A program made the translations under genes and the position numbers. From the NCBI RefSeq assembly GCF_000962805.1, contig NZ_JZTW01000004.1:62001-126000 (forward strand): a stretch of DNA of 64,000 nucleotides, written 5' to 3'. Below, piece by piece: positions 9,456 to 17,909 of this stretch (positions are counted from its first letter, which is position 1; each line of letters starts with the position of its first letter). The DNA is from Pseudarthrobacter chlorophenolicus. GTDB lineage: Bacteria; Actinomycetota; Actinomycetes; Actinomycetales; Micrococcaceae. Below the pieces are notes generated by a model. That model was not told where the DNA came from. It worked only from the letters and a program-made list of their open reading frames with translations, and did no database searches.

Positions 9456-10598
9456 ATGAGTGTCCAGCTAGGCATGCCCCAGCCCCGCGAAGAAGCGGGC
9501 CCGGCGCAACCGTCCGTCCCGGCCGCCCGTCCGGCTGACGCGCCTGCGGGCCTGGTGGACCGGTACGGGCGCCGCGCCAGCGACATGCGGCTGTCCCTGA
9601 CCGATAAATGCAACCTCCGCTGCACCTACTGCATGCCCGCCGAAGGCCTGGAATGGCTGGCAAAGCAGGCCGTCATGACGGCCGAGGAGATTGTCAGGAT
9701 CGTCCGGATCGGGGTGGAGCGGCTCGGCGTTCGCGAGCTGCGGCTCACCGGCGGCGAACCCCTGGTCCGGCACGACCTGGTGGACATCATTTCAGCGCTG
9801 CGCAGCAACCATCCGGACCTGCCCATCTCGATGACCACCAACGCCGTGGGGCTGGCGAAGAAGGCCGCCCCGCTCAAGGCCGCAGGGCTGACACGGATCA
9901 ATGTCTCCCTTGATTCCCTGCACGAAGAGACGTTTACGAAGCTCACCCGCCGGCCGTTCCTGGACCAGGTACTCGCGGGCGTGGACGCGGCCTGGGCTGC
10001 GGGGCTGGGACCGGTCAAGCTGAATGCTGTCCTGATGCGCGGAATCAACGACGCCGAGTCCCCTGCCCTGCTGGGGTGGGCTTTGGACCGGGGTTATGAA
10101 CTTCGATTCATTGAACAGATGCCGCTCGACGCCGATCACGGGTGGACGCGCCGCAACATGATCACGGCCGCCGAAATCCGCGAAATCCTGTCCGCCGAGT
10201 ACGTCCTGAGCGCCGATCCCCGGGAACGCGACGGGGCGCCCGCCGAGAGGTTTGAAGTACGACGCCGGGTGGCCGGGCTGGATGCCGGCGGCGACCCGTC
10301 TGCGCACGGCCCCGTCCTGGGAACGGTGGGAATCATCGCCTCCGTCACCGAACCGTTCTGCTCGGATTGCCGCCGGACCCGGATCACTGCCGAGGGCAAG
10401 ATCATGAGCTGCCTCTTCTCACGGGAAGAGTACGATCTCCTGGGCCTGCTGCGCTCCGGCGCCGACGACGAAGCCCTGGCGCGCCGGTGGCAGGACGCGA
10501 TGTGGATTAAGCCAAAAGCCCACGGAATGGACCACGTGGGACTCGACGCTCCGGACTTCGTCCAGCCGGACCGCAGCATGAGCGCCATCGGGGGCTGA
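9456..10598 (+). CDS. moaA: GTP 3',8-cyclase MoaA
   Basis: Radical-SAM enzyme that starts Moco synthesis from GTP. 380 aa. The N-terminal cluster motif is CNLRCTYCMP, followed by the SAM-binding RLTGGEPLVR. The C-terminal cluster motif is CSDCRRTRITAEGKIMSCLF. The protein ends in the catalytically important Gly-Gly (SAIGG). It sits 119 bp from, and diverges from, the molybdoenzyme/moe/moa genes, and moaD follows after 5 bp. The start ATG has a -10 box at leaderless distance. Confidence 0.97.
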   Translation: MSVQLGMPQPREEAGPAQPSVPAARPADAPAGLVDRYGRRASDMRLSLTDKCNLRCTYCMPAEGLEWLAKQAVMTAEEIVRIVRIGVERLGVRELRLTGGEPLVRHDLVDIISALRSNHPDLPISMTTNAVGLAKKAAPLKAAGLTRINVSLDSLHEETFTKLTRRPFLDQVLAGVDAAWAAGLGPVKLNAVLMRGINDAESPALLGWALDRGYELRFIEQMPLDADHGWTRRNMITAAEIREILSAEYVLSADPRERDGAPAERFEVRRRVAGLDAGGDPSAHGPVLGTVGIIASVTEPFCSDCRRTRITAEGKIMSCLFSREEYDLLGLLRSGADDEALARRWQDAMWIKPKAHGMDHVGLDAPDFVQPDRSMSAIGG

Positions 10599-10603
10599 CC
10601 GGA

Positions 10604-10870
10604 ATGCATGTACGTTACTTCGCTGCCGCACGCGCCGCTGCCGGCTTCGATGAAGAAAAGTTCGACCTCCCGGCCGGAGCAACCGTGGCTGACCTCCTGG
10701 ACGCCGTCCTCGCCGTGCCGCGGGAAGAGCCCCCAGCCGGGACCCCGCCGCTGGAACGCATCCTTTCGCGCAGCAGCTTCCTGTTGAACGAGGTCGCGGT
10801 GCGGGACCGTGCCACTGTCGTGGGCGCCGATGACGTGGTTGACGTCCTGCCGCCGTTCGCCGGAGGGTAA
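10604..10870 (+). CDS. moaD: Molybdopterin synthase sulfur carrier subunit MoaD
   Basis: Ubiquitin-like sulfur carrier. 88 aa, begins MHVRYFAAARAAAGF and ends VVDVLPPFAGG, with the required C-terminal Gly-Gly. The activating MoeB/MoeZ enzyme is not in this window. It is co-directional with moaA, 5 bp apart. Confidence 0.96.
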   Translation: MHVRYFAAARAAAGFDEEKFDLPAGATVADLLDAVLAVPREEPPAGTPPLERILSRSSFLLNEVAVRDRATVVGADDVVDVLPPFAGG

Positions 10871-10996
10871 GGCCGAGGTTTTTCGCTTGGGCTGTTTGCT
10901 CGGGGCGGTTTTGCCCGGGGCTGAGCGCCTGCTCCGGGACGGCGTCAGGTTGAGGGTAGTGGTTTCAATGTCAGACCCTGCCGGGATGATTTGTGT

Positions 10997-12949
10997 ATGG
11001 GAAACACAGCGGTTGAGGCGATGGTGATGGAGGCTGTTCGGGCCTCTGTTGACGGGCTCGACGCACTGTTCCTGAAGGACGCGGAGCTGGGCCTGGTTGA
11101 TGACTCTGCTGTCGTGGTTGGCCGTGACGATGCCGGTGCCGCCGCTGGCTCGGACGTGGCTGGCTCCGGCATTGATGTTCTGCAGCGGAAGTCCGAGTTT
11201 CTGCTGCAGCGGCTGGCGTTGTGGAAACAGCTGGAAGCGCAGATCGCGGCGGGTAAGGCCCGCGACGCGGCGGATTTCGCGGAGTTCCAGGAGGCGATGA
11301 CACCGCCTGAGGCCACGGGGTCGGAGCGGGCGTTCGTGGAGATGTCCACGACGGCGGAGATCGCCGGGGTCCTGACGCTTAGTCCGGGTGCGGCGGCGGC
11401 GTTCATCAGCCAGTCCCGGAAAGTCTGCGCCATGCCACTGGTGCTGGGTGCGCTGGCTGCTGGATCAATGTCGTGGCGGCACGCGGTGATCGTCGCCGAC
11501 GAAACAGACTGCCTCGCCCCCGAGAACGCGGCGGCGCTGGTGTCGCATTTCTTCGACCCGGACGCCCCGAACCGGGCCCGCGGGTCGGCGCCGGGTGACC
11601 TCGTGGCGCACCTGTTCCGCCGGAAAGTACGGTCCTGGCGCGAACGCACCCACCCCGCCTCCGTCCAGGAACGGCACGTCCAATGTGTGGCGGACCGGCG
11701 GATGGAATACCGCCCGGCCGCCGACGGGATGGCTTCAATTACCCTGGTCCTGCCCGGGGACACCGCCTGCGCCATCTGGAACAAGACCACCGCCATCGCC
11801 CGCGGCCTCCAAGGACCCGGCGAGACCCGCACCCTCACCCAACTCCGCCCCGACACCGTAGCCGCACTCCTCCTCGGCGCCCACACCGGGGCCGCAGCCC
11901 CGGGCCGAGCTGTCGATGGCCAACAAGCCGGTGATGTGGCTGGCGTCCACGGAGTTCCCGGCGGCAACGATGGTGACAGTGGCACCCGGAGCGACCCTTA
12001 CGCGGTTGATCTCAGCAAGATCCCCGCACCGAAAGCCGACGTCCTGGTCACCATCCCACTTTTCACCCTGTTGGGCAGCACTGACGAACCTGCTGACCTC
12101 GACGGGTACGGGCCCATCCCCGCGGCCATGGCCCGGAAACTCGTCGCCGACGGGGCGACCTCGTTTTACCGGGTCCTCGTCGACCCCCGTACCGGGGCAC
12201 CGCTCGAGATCGGCCGGACCGGCTACCGGTTGTCGGAAGCGATGAAGCGCTGGATCAGGATGCGCGACGGACACTGCACCTTTCCCGGCTGCAGCAACCC
12301 CAGCACCGACAACGACACCGACCACCTCACCGCCTGGCAGCACCACGGGACAACCGGGGTGAGCAACCTGGCACAACTCTGCCCTAAACACCACCGCCTC
12401 AAACACAACAGCCGCTGGACCCCCACACCCGCCACCACAACCAAACCACCCGACTGGACCTCACCCACAGGCCGCCACTACCCAAGCCAACACCCCGACC
12501 CACAACCACCACACTGGCCACCCGGACTCCTCGAACTCGAACAGGAGCGGGCACTGATCGGTGACGTTGGCGCGGTTGACGTCTCTGCAGAGAAAGGTGA
12601 CCTTGCGACGGGCGCGACTGGCCCGGCCGGAAGAATAGTCACAACGGAGGAGCCGTGGGGGCAAATACGTCCCGGGGAACTGCCGGAGGAAGAGACTTTC
12701 AACGGAACAGATGAAGTGCGGTGGTCGTTGGAGGCGCAGATCCTGGCCGGAATTGCGGTCTGTCCGGAACACCTGCTGACGGACCCGCCGGACGACGAGC
12801 CATTGAACAGTGAACTGTTCGGAGATGACCTGATCGAACAATGCGATCTCTCCCCGGACGATCCGCTGTGGGAAGCCTTCTACGCGACACCCTTCGTGCT
12901 GCCCGCTGATCCATGGGGAGGGCGCACGGACTGGTTGCTTCACGCCTAG
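10997..12949 (+). CDS. DUF222 / HNH endonuclease-signature protein (13E12 family)
   Basis: 650 aa from ATG 10997 (a TTG two codons upstream is possible). DUF222 covers about residues 50-420: helical N-terminus, then VEMSTTAEIAGVLTLS and RWIRMRDGHCTF. The HNH motif is complete: CTFPGCSNPSTDNDTDHLTAW followed by LCPKHHRLKHNSRW, with paired cysteines and the DH...H...H residues. After it come a Pro/His/Thr-rich linker and a 170-residue acidic tail. Such genes are repetitive and mobile-like in actinobacteria, and their biological role is unsettled. Base use from about 11,800 to 12,540 is strikingly rich in C and A on the coding strand compared with the first half. A shorter relative lies at 1846-2232. 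Confidence 0.85.
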   Translation: MGNTAVEAMVMEAVRASVDGLDALFLKDAELGLVDDSAVVVGRDDAGAAAGSDVAGSGIDVLQRKSEFLLQRLALWKQLEAQIAAGKARDAADFAEFQEAMTPPEATGSERAFVEMSTTAEIAGVLTLSPGAAAAFISQSRKVCAMPLVLGALAAGSMSWRHAVIVADETDCLAPENAAALVSHFFDPDAPNRARGSAPGDLVAHLFRRKVRSWRERTHPASVQERHVQCVADRRMEYRPAADGMASITLVLPGDTACAIWNKTTAIARGLQGPGETRTLTQLRPDTVAALLLGAHTGAAAPGRAVDGQQAGDVAGVHGVPGGNDGDSGTRSDPYAVDLSKIPAPKADVLVTIPLFTLLGSTDEPADLDGYGPIPAAMARKLVADGATSFYRVLVDPRTGAPLEIGRTGYRLSEAMKRWIRMRDGHCTFPGCSNPSTDNDTDHLTAWQHHGTTGVSNLAQLCPKHHRLKHNSRWTPTPATTTKPPDWTSPTGRHYPSQHPDPQPPHWPPGLLELEQERALIGDVGAVDVSAEKGDLATGATGPAGRIVTTEEPWGQIRPGELPEEETFNGTDEVRWSLEAQILAGIAVCPEHLLTDPPDDEPLNSELFGDDLIEQCDLSPDDPLWEAFYATPFVLPADPWGGRTDWLLHA

Positions 12950-13065
12950 CGGCCGCCGCAACCCGGGAAGGCAGCGTTTAAGCGGTGCTCTGTCCTGGCC
13001 ACGTCGAAAGTCCCCGGCGCGGAAACCCGGAAATGCCGCGACAGCGGAGATGCTGCGACAGACTT

Positions 13066-14457
13066 CTATTCGCTGCGGGTGCCGAAAACAATCTCGTCCC
13101 AGGACGGGACACTGGAGCGCTTCGGGCGGGAAGGCTGACGCTCGGGCGCCTCAGCTTCCGGAGACTGTCCCTTCACGCTGGACTGGCCGTCGTCGTTCCT
13201 CGACGCGAACCGGCGCTGGCCGCCGCCCAGCAGCTCGTCCAAACCTGCATTGGTGCTGCCATCGCGCCCGGAGGGAGCATCGTTGGAGGTTGCCTCGGCG
13301 GGGCGTTCCGGCGCCGGGTGGCTGCTCCGCTGGGAATCGCTGTTCTGCGGGGACGCGACGATGGTGACTTCGCGCGTTTCCGTGCTGACGCCGTCGTGCA
13401 ATTTGAGGACGTCGTCCTCAGCGTCGCGGTGAGGCGGGATCAGGCTCAGGCGGGACAGCATTGAGGGCCTGGCGTCGCGGCGGCGGATGAAGGAATCGCC
13501 CTTTGCTGCGGGTGCATCCGGTTCGTCGTCCTGCTGCCCGTTGTCCGCTTCTTCGACATTGGCTTCAACGTCAGCCTCAGGCTCGGGGACAACCTCTGAC
13601 GGCCTCGGGTGAGCCGCCGGCACGCCGTGGGTCAGGAGCATGGCGAGGGCATCGTCGGAGTCCTCGTCGACACCCAGGCGCTGGCCGCGTCGGGAACGGA
13701 GCATGTCCAGCAGGCCATCAGCTTCTTTGCCGGGTCCCGTAACGACGCCCTGCGGGCCAGTCCGCACGGCATCGGCATCCGTTTCGAAATCAAACGGCCG
13801 GTCAGAGACTGCTGCAAGGCGGCGCGCAGGAACGGGTCCATCCAGGGGCTCCAGCTCACTGAGCTGCTGTGCCCAGCGGTTGGTGTTCTGCAGTGCCTTC
13901 CGGACGGGGTTGAAAGTCCACGTGGCCGGCGGCTCCTCACCGATACCTGCAGTGCCGTCAGTCTTTGCCTGGAAACTTGCGGTGACGGTCCAGGTTCCAT
14001 CCTGCCTGCGCCACGAATCCCATTCCACAGCTGAGGGGTCGATGCCGTGGGCCGTCAGGCGGTGCGACACCATGTCGTCCAGGGTGGCGGGGATATCGCC
14101 AAAAGCTGATCGGTAGCCGTCATGGCCAGGGGAGGGCGTGGCTACTTCGACCTTGCGGGCTTGCTGCGCAATATATTCACGTTCGGCAAGGACCGGGCCC
14201 TCGTAGCGCTCGACTTTGGCCAGCGGCAGCCCGGACAGTTCCGCGACGTCTGCGGCCGTGGCGCCGGCGCGGATCCGTGCCTGGATGTCCCGGGGGGACA
14301 TCGGAATGGCGGGCCTTTCCGGCGTCGGCTTCGGCGCCGACCGGCCCGCTGTCCGGAGCGCTTCATCGATCGGCAGCCGGAACATCTCGCCGCCGGCCCC
14401 GCTCAACAGGAGGTGAGTCCCGTCGTCGTGCACGCCTACAAGCCGTAGATCCTGCAT
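13066..14457 (-). CDS. sepH: Septation protein SepH (DUF3071)
   Basis: Actinobacterial cell-division protein that in Streptomyces binds and stimulates FtsZ. 463 aa. The N-terminal DUF3071 domain is MQDLRLVGVHDDGTHLLLS, including a helix-turn-helix-like stretch (ARIRAGATAADVAELSGLPLAKVERY). A long acidic/disordered middle follows, and the C-terminus SVPSWDEIVFGTRSE is typical of the family. I chose ATG 14457 because a GGAGG ribosome site lies just upstream; a longer frame adds unrelated residues. Confidence 0.9.
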   Translation of the reverse strand: MQDLRLVGVHDDGTHLLLSGAGGEMFRLPIDEALRTAGRSAPKPTPERPAIPMSPRDIQARIRAGATAADVAELSGLPLAKVERYEGPVLAEREYIAQQARKVEVATPSPGHDGYRSAFGDIPATLDDMVSHRLTAHGIDPSAVEWDSWRRQDGTWTVTASFQAKTDGTAGIGEEPPATWTFNPVRKALQNTNRWAQQLSELEPLDGPVPARRLAAVSDRPFDFETDADAVRTGPQGVVTGPGKEADGLLDMLRSRRGQRLGVDEDSDDALAMLLTHGVPAAHPRPSEVVPEPEADVEANVEEADNGQQDDEPDAPAAKGDSFIRRRDARPSMLSRLSLIPPHRDAEDDVLKLHDGVSTETREVTIVASPQNSDSQRSSHPAPERPAEATSNDAPSGRDGSTNAGLDELLGGGQRRFASRNDDGQSSVKGQSPEAEAPERQPSRPKRSSVPSWDEIVFGTRSE

Positions 14458-14599
14458 ACAAATCCTCCACCCTGGCATCACTATCAATCGAAACTCTGCC
14501 ACCCGGTGGGCGGTATTTGCCTCAAGGGGCAGGGCGCGCCGCGATATTCCGGCGTTTCCGGTGATGCAACTTCTTTACGCCAGTGCGTCGGTCCAGGCA

Positions 14600-14619
14600 T
14601 TATTAGCCGTTATTAGCCG
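14600..14619. repeat. Tandem 10-bp repeat in intergenic gap
   Basis: TTATTAGCCG occurs twice back to back, inside the 198-bp gap upstream of sepH and downstream of DUF3093. It is locally AT-rich and has no assigned function. Nothing else is visible in this gap. Confidence 0.6.
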
Positions 14620-14655
14620 TTTGGTACTCCGGCCTGCGCCGGGGTAACCGACGTG

Positions 14656-15141
14656 TCAGTGGCGGGTGAGGGCCGCCGCGAGTTCTTCCGGGTGCCGAGT
14701 CGAGGTCAGCCAATAGGGCGTCCTGTCGGCAGGATCGGTGATCTCCACCTTGACTACGGGGTCGATCCACCCGCGGATGCAGAGGTAGGCCAGGCCGTTG
14801 AGCCTGGTGCCCCGCTCCGCTGTTGCTTCACCGCCGCTGAAGTGTTCGACGCCGCCAACGAACTTGCGCTCGATGGTGGCACGCCCAACGCTGAAGGTTT
14901 CCGGCGTGACCAGGAGGGTCGGTGTCGACAGGATCAGGAGTACAGCCATGATGGCGAAGAGGACCACTGCCGCAGTAATGCCGGCAAACATGCTGATGGG
15001 TGCAAAGACCAGGATCCCGGCTGCGGAGATTCCAGCGGCAATGATCCAGATCCACACGTTGGGCCAGAGCTTCTCCCTATAAGTGGCCGATGACCCTGTA
15101 GACGGGCTGGGCGTGGGGGCAGGGGAGCTTGTTTCGGGCAT
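14656..15141 (-). CDS. DUF3093 membrane protein
   Basis: 161 aa with two transmembrane helices at about residues 25-70 (VWIWIIAAGISAAGILVF, then a second run from AGITAAVVLFAIMAVLL). The soluble C-terminal domain ends TPYWLTSTRHPEELAAAL, the DUF3093 signature. Function unknown. The ATG at 15141 (MPETSSPAP) follows an AAAGGTGGAAAG stretch. It diverges from dut, as in other actinobacteria. I find no DUF4193 gene beside it, although one is common at this place. Confidence 0.87.
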   Translation of the reverse strand: MPETSSPAPTPSPSTGSSATYREKLWPNVWIWIIAAGISAAGILVFAPISMFAGITAAVVLFAIMAVLLILSTPTLLVTPETFSVGRATIERKFVGGVEHFSGGEATAERGTRLNGLAYLCIRGWIDPVVKVEITDPADRTPYWLTSTRHPEELAAALTRH

Positions 15142-15263
15142 AGGCCAAGCTTTCCACCTTTGCCGGGCTATTTCATCTTGGCGGGCAATCCGCATGCCGC
15201 CCGCGCCGGCCACGGGCTCCGCACTGCAGGTGGCCACCCTAGGCCTGATCCTGAGGGGCGGGT

Positions 15264-15269
15264 TAGAGT
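15264..15269 (+). promoter_or_regulatory. -10 box for dut
   Basis: TAGAGT ends 2 nt before GTG 15272 and 8 nt before GTG 15278. A leaderless transcript would favour the second GTG. Confidence 0.35.
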
Positions 15270-15277
15270 GAGTGACT

Positions 15278-15799
15278 GTGACTGATCAACCCGCCACAGT
15301 AAATACCGTTTTCGACGACGCGCCGGAACGTCCGGCCTCCGTTCCCACCCTGCAGGTCCAGCTGAAGATGCTGGATCCTGAACTGGAAGCGCCTTCCTAC
15401 GCCCATCCGGGCGACGCCGGCGCTGACCTCCGTGCGCGGGAGGACGTTACCCTGCAGCCCGGAGAGCGCCGGCTCGTCCCAACCGGCGTGGCCATCGCCC
15501 TTCCCGAGGGATTCGTTGCCCTGATCCACCCCCGTTCCGGCCTCGCCACCAAGCACGGCCTCACCATTGTCAATGCTCCGGGAACGGTCGACGCCGGCTA
15601 CCGCGGCGAGATTTCGGTCACGCTCCTGAACACTGATGTGAGCCAGGCCATCGAGCTGCGGCGCGGCGATAGAATTGCCCAGATGGTCATCCAACGCGTC
15701 GAGTATGCACAGTTCGTTCCAGTCACGGAATTGAGCGGATCCGTGCGCGGCACCGGGGGCTTCGGCTCCACCGGCGGGTTCAACCTGCCCGGAGCCTGA
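15278..15799 (+). CDS. dut: dUTP diphosphatase (dUTPase)
   Basis: Hydrolyses dUTP to dUMP and keeps uracil out of DNA; trimeric enzyme. 173 aa from GTG 15278 (MTDQPATVN), or 175 aa from GTG 15272. The five dUTPase motifs are visible: [43 protein letters not shown] and the C-terminal [11 protein letters not shown]. It heads the dut-DUF3710-OB-fold-DUF3159 series. Confidence 0.97.
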   Translation: MTDQPATVNTVFDDAPERPASVPTLQVQLKMLDPELEAPSYAHPGDAGADLRAREDVTLQPGERRLVPTGVAIALPEGFVALIHPRSGLATKHGLTIVNAPGTVDAGYRGEISVTLLNTDVSQAIELRRGDRIAQMVIQRVEYAQFVPVTELSGSVRGTGGFGSTGGFNLPGA

Positions 15800-15897
15800 T
15801 TCGCCCCGTGGCAGCTGGTGCCACGGCCTACGCAGTACGGCGACGGCACCTCCCAGGGGCCGAACCGGAACATTCACACTAAAGGAGAAACGTCCTC

Positions 15898-16611
15898 ATG
15901 GCCTTTGGGTTCGGCAGGAAAGCCAAGACGGAGCAACCGGACGCACCGGACGGGTTGCTCGCTGACGATGCGCCCGCAGGCGGCGAAGCGGAGGTAGCGG
16001 ACCAGCGAGCCAACGGCCCCTTGGACGAGTCTGAAATCAGCAACCGTGACGGTTACGTGGATCTCGGCGCCCTGCTGATTACTCCGAGCGAGGGGCTCCA
16101 GCTCCGACTCGAGGTTGAGGAAGCCACCCAGCGGGTTGTGGCTGTCACCCTGGACCTCAACGGGTCCAGCCTCCAGCTGCAGGCCTTTGCCGCACCCAAA
16201 ACCGAAGAGCTCTGGGAAGAGATCCGCAGCCAGATCGGCCAGTCGGTCGGTGCGCAGGGCGGCCAGGTGGAGGACATCGAGGGCCCCTTCGGAACAGAAC
16301 TCGTGGCTAAGCTTCCTGCCGGGCTCCCGGACGGCAGCCAGGGATTCCGCGTGGCGCGCTTCATCGGCGTCGACGGTCCCCGCTGGTTCCTTCGTGGCGT
16401 GCTCGGCGGCCCTGCTGCGCTCGAACGTGACGCGGCTGAACCGCTCGAAGCACTCTTCCGGAAGGTTGTGGTGGTCCGGGGTGACAGCCCCATGCCCCCA
16501 CGCGACCTTCTCCAGTTGCGCCTCCCCAAGGACGCAACCACCACACCGCCTCCAGGCGCTCCGAACCTCCAGGAGCCGGAGCGCGGCCCCGAAATCACCC
16601 AGATTGGCTGA
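15898..16611 (+). CDS. DUF3710 protein
   Basis: 237 aa, acidic, no signal peptide. Begins MAFGFGRKAKTEQPDAPD and contains YVDLGALLITPSEGLQLRLEV and AKLPAGLPDGSQGFRVARFIGVDGPRWFLRGVLGG, the conserved DUF3710 core. Function unknown; family members almost always follow dut in actinobacteria. A strong AAAGGAG ribosome site precedes the ATG. It is 4 bp from the OB-fold gene. Confidence 0.9.
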   Translation: MAFGFGRKAKTEQPDAPDGLLADDAPAGGEAEVADQRANGPLDESEISNRDGYVDLGALLITPSEGLQLRLEVEEATQRVVAVTLDLNGSSLQLQAFAAPKTEELWEEIRSQIGQSVGAQGGQVEDIEGPFGTELVAKLPAGLPDGSQGFRVARFIGVDGPRWFLRGVLGGPAALERDAAEPLEALFRKVVVVRGDSPMPPRDLLQLRLPKDATTTPPPGAPNLQEPERGPEITQIG

Positions 16612-16615
16612 AGCC

Positions 16616-16969
16616 ATGGGTGGGGGACCGCCGGCGTCGCATGGAAGGGCTCCTGTTCCCCTGGACCAACTGCCGGACAAGGGTCGCGTTCTGTGCCAGG
16701 GCCGCATCGAGTCCGTGACCTACGTTCCGGCCGACCGGACGGCAGCCTTCAGCGCGATTGTCTCCGATTCCGGCGCCCTCCGTCCGGGGTCCGGCCGGGC
16801 CGGCGCTGCAAGGGCGCGGCTCCGGGTGGTGTGGCTCGGCCGGCGCCGTGTTCCCGGCATCGAAGCCGGAACCGAACTCAAGCTCGAAGGCATGCTGTCC
16901 AGGAGCGAGGGTATGCCCACGATTTTTAACCCGCGCTACGAAATACTTTCCCACCAGGAGAACGAATGA
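16616..16969 (+). CDS. OB-fold nucleic-acid-binding-like protein
   Basis: 117 aa. VLCQGRIESVTYVP-type strands and LRVVWLGRRRVPGIEAGTELKLEG form the barrel, and the end IFNPRYEIL is typical of the small OB-fold proteins found between DUF3710 and DUF3159 genes. I chose ATG 16616, four bases after the DUF3710 stop. Ligand unknown. The stop overlaps the next start as ATGA. Confidence 0.85.
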   Translation: MGGGPPASHGRAPVPLDQLPDKGRVLCQGRIESVTYVPADRTAAFSAIVSDSGALRPGSGRAGAARARLRVVWLGRRRVPGIEAGTELKLEGMLSRSEGMPTIFNPRYEILSHQENE

Positions 16970-17826
16970 CCGCGCACCAGCCCGATCCGTCGCCCGGCGG
17001 GGCCAGCCCGGATGCCACGGGGCACTCCGCAAGCGGGGGCGCCCGCGACGGTCAAACACGTCCCACCAATGACCAGGCCGGCAACTTCCGGGCGGATGGC
17101 ACCAGGGACAACACCCAACGGGACGGCGGGGAGTCCTCGCCAATGGCCGGACTCGCCGCCGACTACGCCGCCAAAGCAGGGCTGCACAGGACCCACGACG
17201 GGCGTGTCGACGTCCTGAAGAGCGCAGGCGGGGTCCAGGGCATCGCCGAGAGCATCGTGCCCGGCCTGGTCTTCCTCATCGCCTTCACAGTGACGCAGGA
17301 CCTCACGCCGTCGCTGGTGGCGGCGCTGGCTTCCGCCGCGGTGTTCACTGTGGTGCGTCTCGTGCAGCGGCGGCCGCTGACCCAGACACTTGCCGGCGTT
17401 GTCGGCGTCGGCATTTCCGCGTGGCTGGCGAACACCACAGGCAAAGCCGAGGATTTCTACCTCCCCGGGTTCTTCACCAACGGGGCGTACATCATTGCGA
17501 TGGTGATCTCGATCTTCGTGAAATGGCCGGTTGCGGGGCTGCTGTTCGGCTTTATCCGCAATGAAGGGCTGGACTGGCGCAAGGATCAGGCCCGCGTTCG
17601 TGCCTACCAGCTTGGCACCTGGATCATCGTTGGCGTCCTGGCACTGCGGCTCCTGGTGCAGGTCCCGCTCTACCTGATGGGACCGGAGGGACTCGCAGCC
17701 CTGGCGACCACGCGCCTGATCATGGGCGCCCCGCTGTACATCCTGGGCGTCTGGATCGCCTGGTTGGTTACCCGTCCCGCGGCCTCCGCGGATGCAGCAG
17801 GCGGCGAAACGGCAGCGAAGGGCTAG
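16966..17826 (+). CDS. DUF3159 membrane protein
   Basis: 286 aa. A hydrophilic, low-complexity N-terminus of about 85 residues precedes five to six transmembrane segments starting at IVPGLVFLIAFTVTQDL. The RLVQRRPLTQTLAGVVGVGISAWLA stretch is the family signature. Function unknown. Translationally coupled to the OB-fold gene (ATGA overlap). Confidence 0.88.
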   Translation: MTAHQPDPSPGGASPDATGHSASGGARDGQTRPTNDQAGNFRADGTRDNTQRDGGESSPMAGLAADYAAKAGLHRTHDGRVDVLKSAGGVQGIAESIVPGLVFLIAFTVTQDLTPSLVAALASAAVFTVVRLVQRRPLTQTLAGVVGVGISAWLANTTGKAEDFYLPGFFTNGAYIIAMVISIFVKWPVAGLLFGFIRNEGLDWRKDQARVRAYQLGTWIIVGVLALRLLVQVPLYLMGPEGLAALATTRLIMGAPLYILGVWIAWLVTRPAASADAAGGETAAKG

Positions 17827-17855
17827 CTCCGCCGGATTTCCGCCCAGGGGCGTGG

Positions 17856-17886
17856 CCCGGCCCCGGCCATCGCCGGCCCGGCCGGG
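17856..17886. terminator. Possible bidirectional terminator between convergent genes
   Basis: GC-only hairpin: CCCGGCC (17856-17862) pairs with GGCCGGG (17880-17886), and an inner CCGGC/GCCGG closes a 4-nt loop. It lies between the convergent DUF3159 and CeoC genes. There is no U-run. Confidence 0.35.
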
Positions 17887-17909
17887 ACACGACGCAGGTG
17901 CTGGCCAGG

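Noticed and set aside
10871-10996. SOS box in front of the full-length HNH gene
   Set aside because: No TCGAAC/GTTCGA-like palindrome was seen in this gap, unlike at 2234-2257.
12400-12540. Proline/histidine-rich region as a DNA repeat array
   Set aside because: It has no constant unit length; it is the low-complexity linker of the HNH protein.
15264-15278. dut starting upstream of GTG 15272
   Set aside because: The -10 box would then lie inside the coding region, and no family residues are gained.
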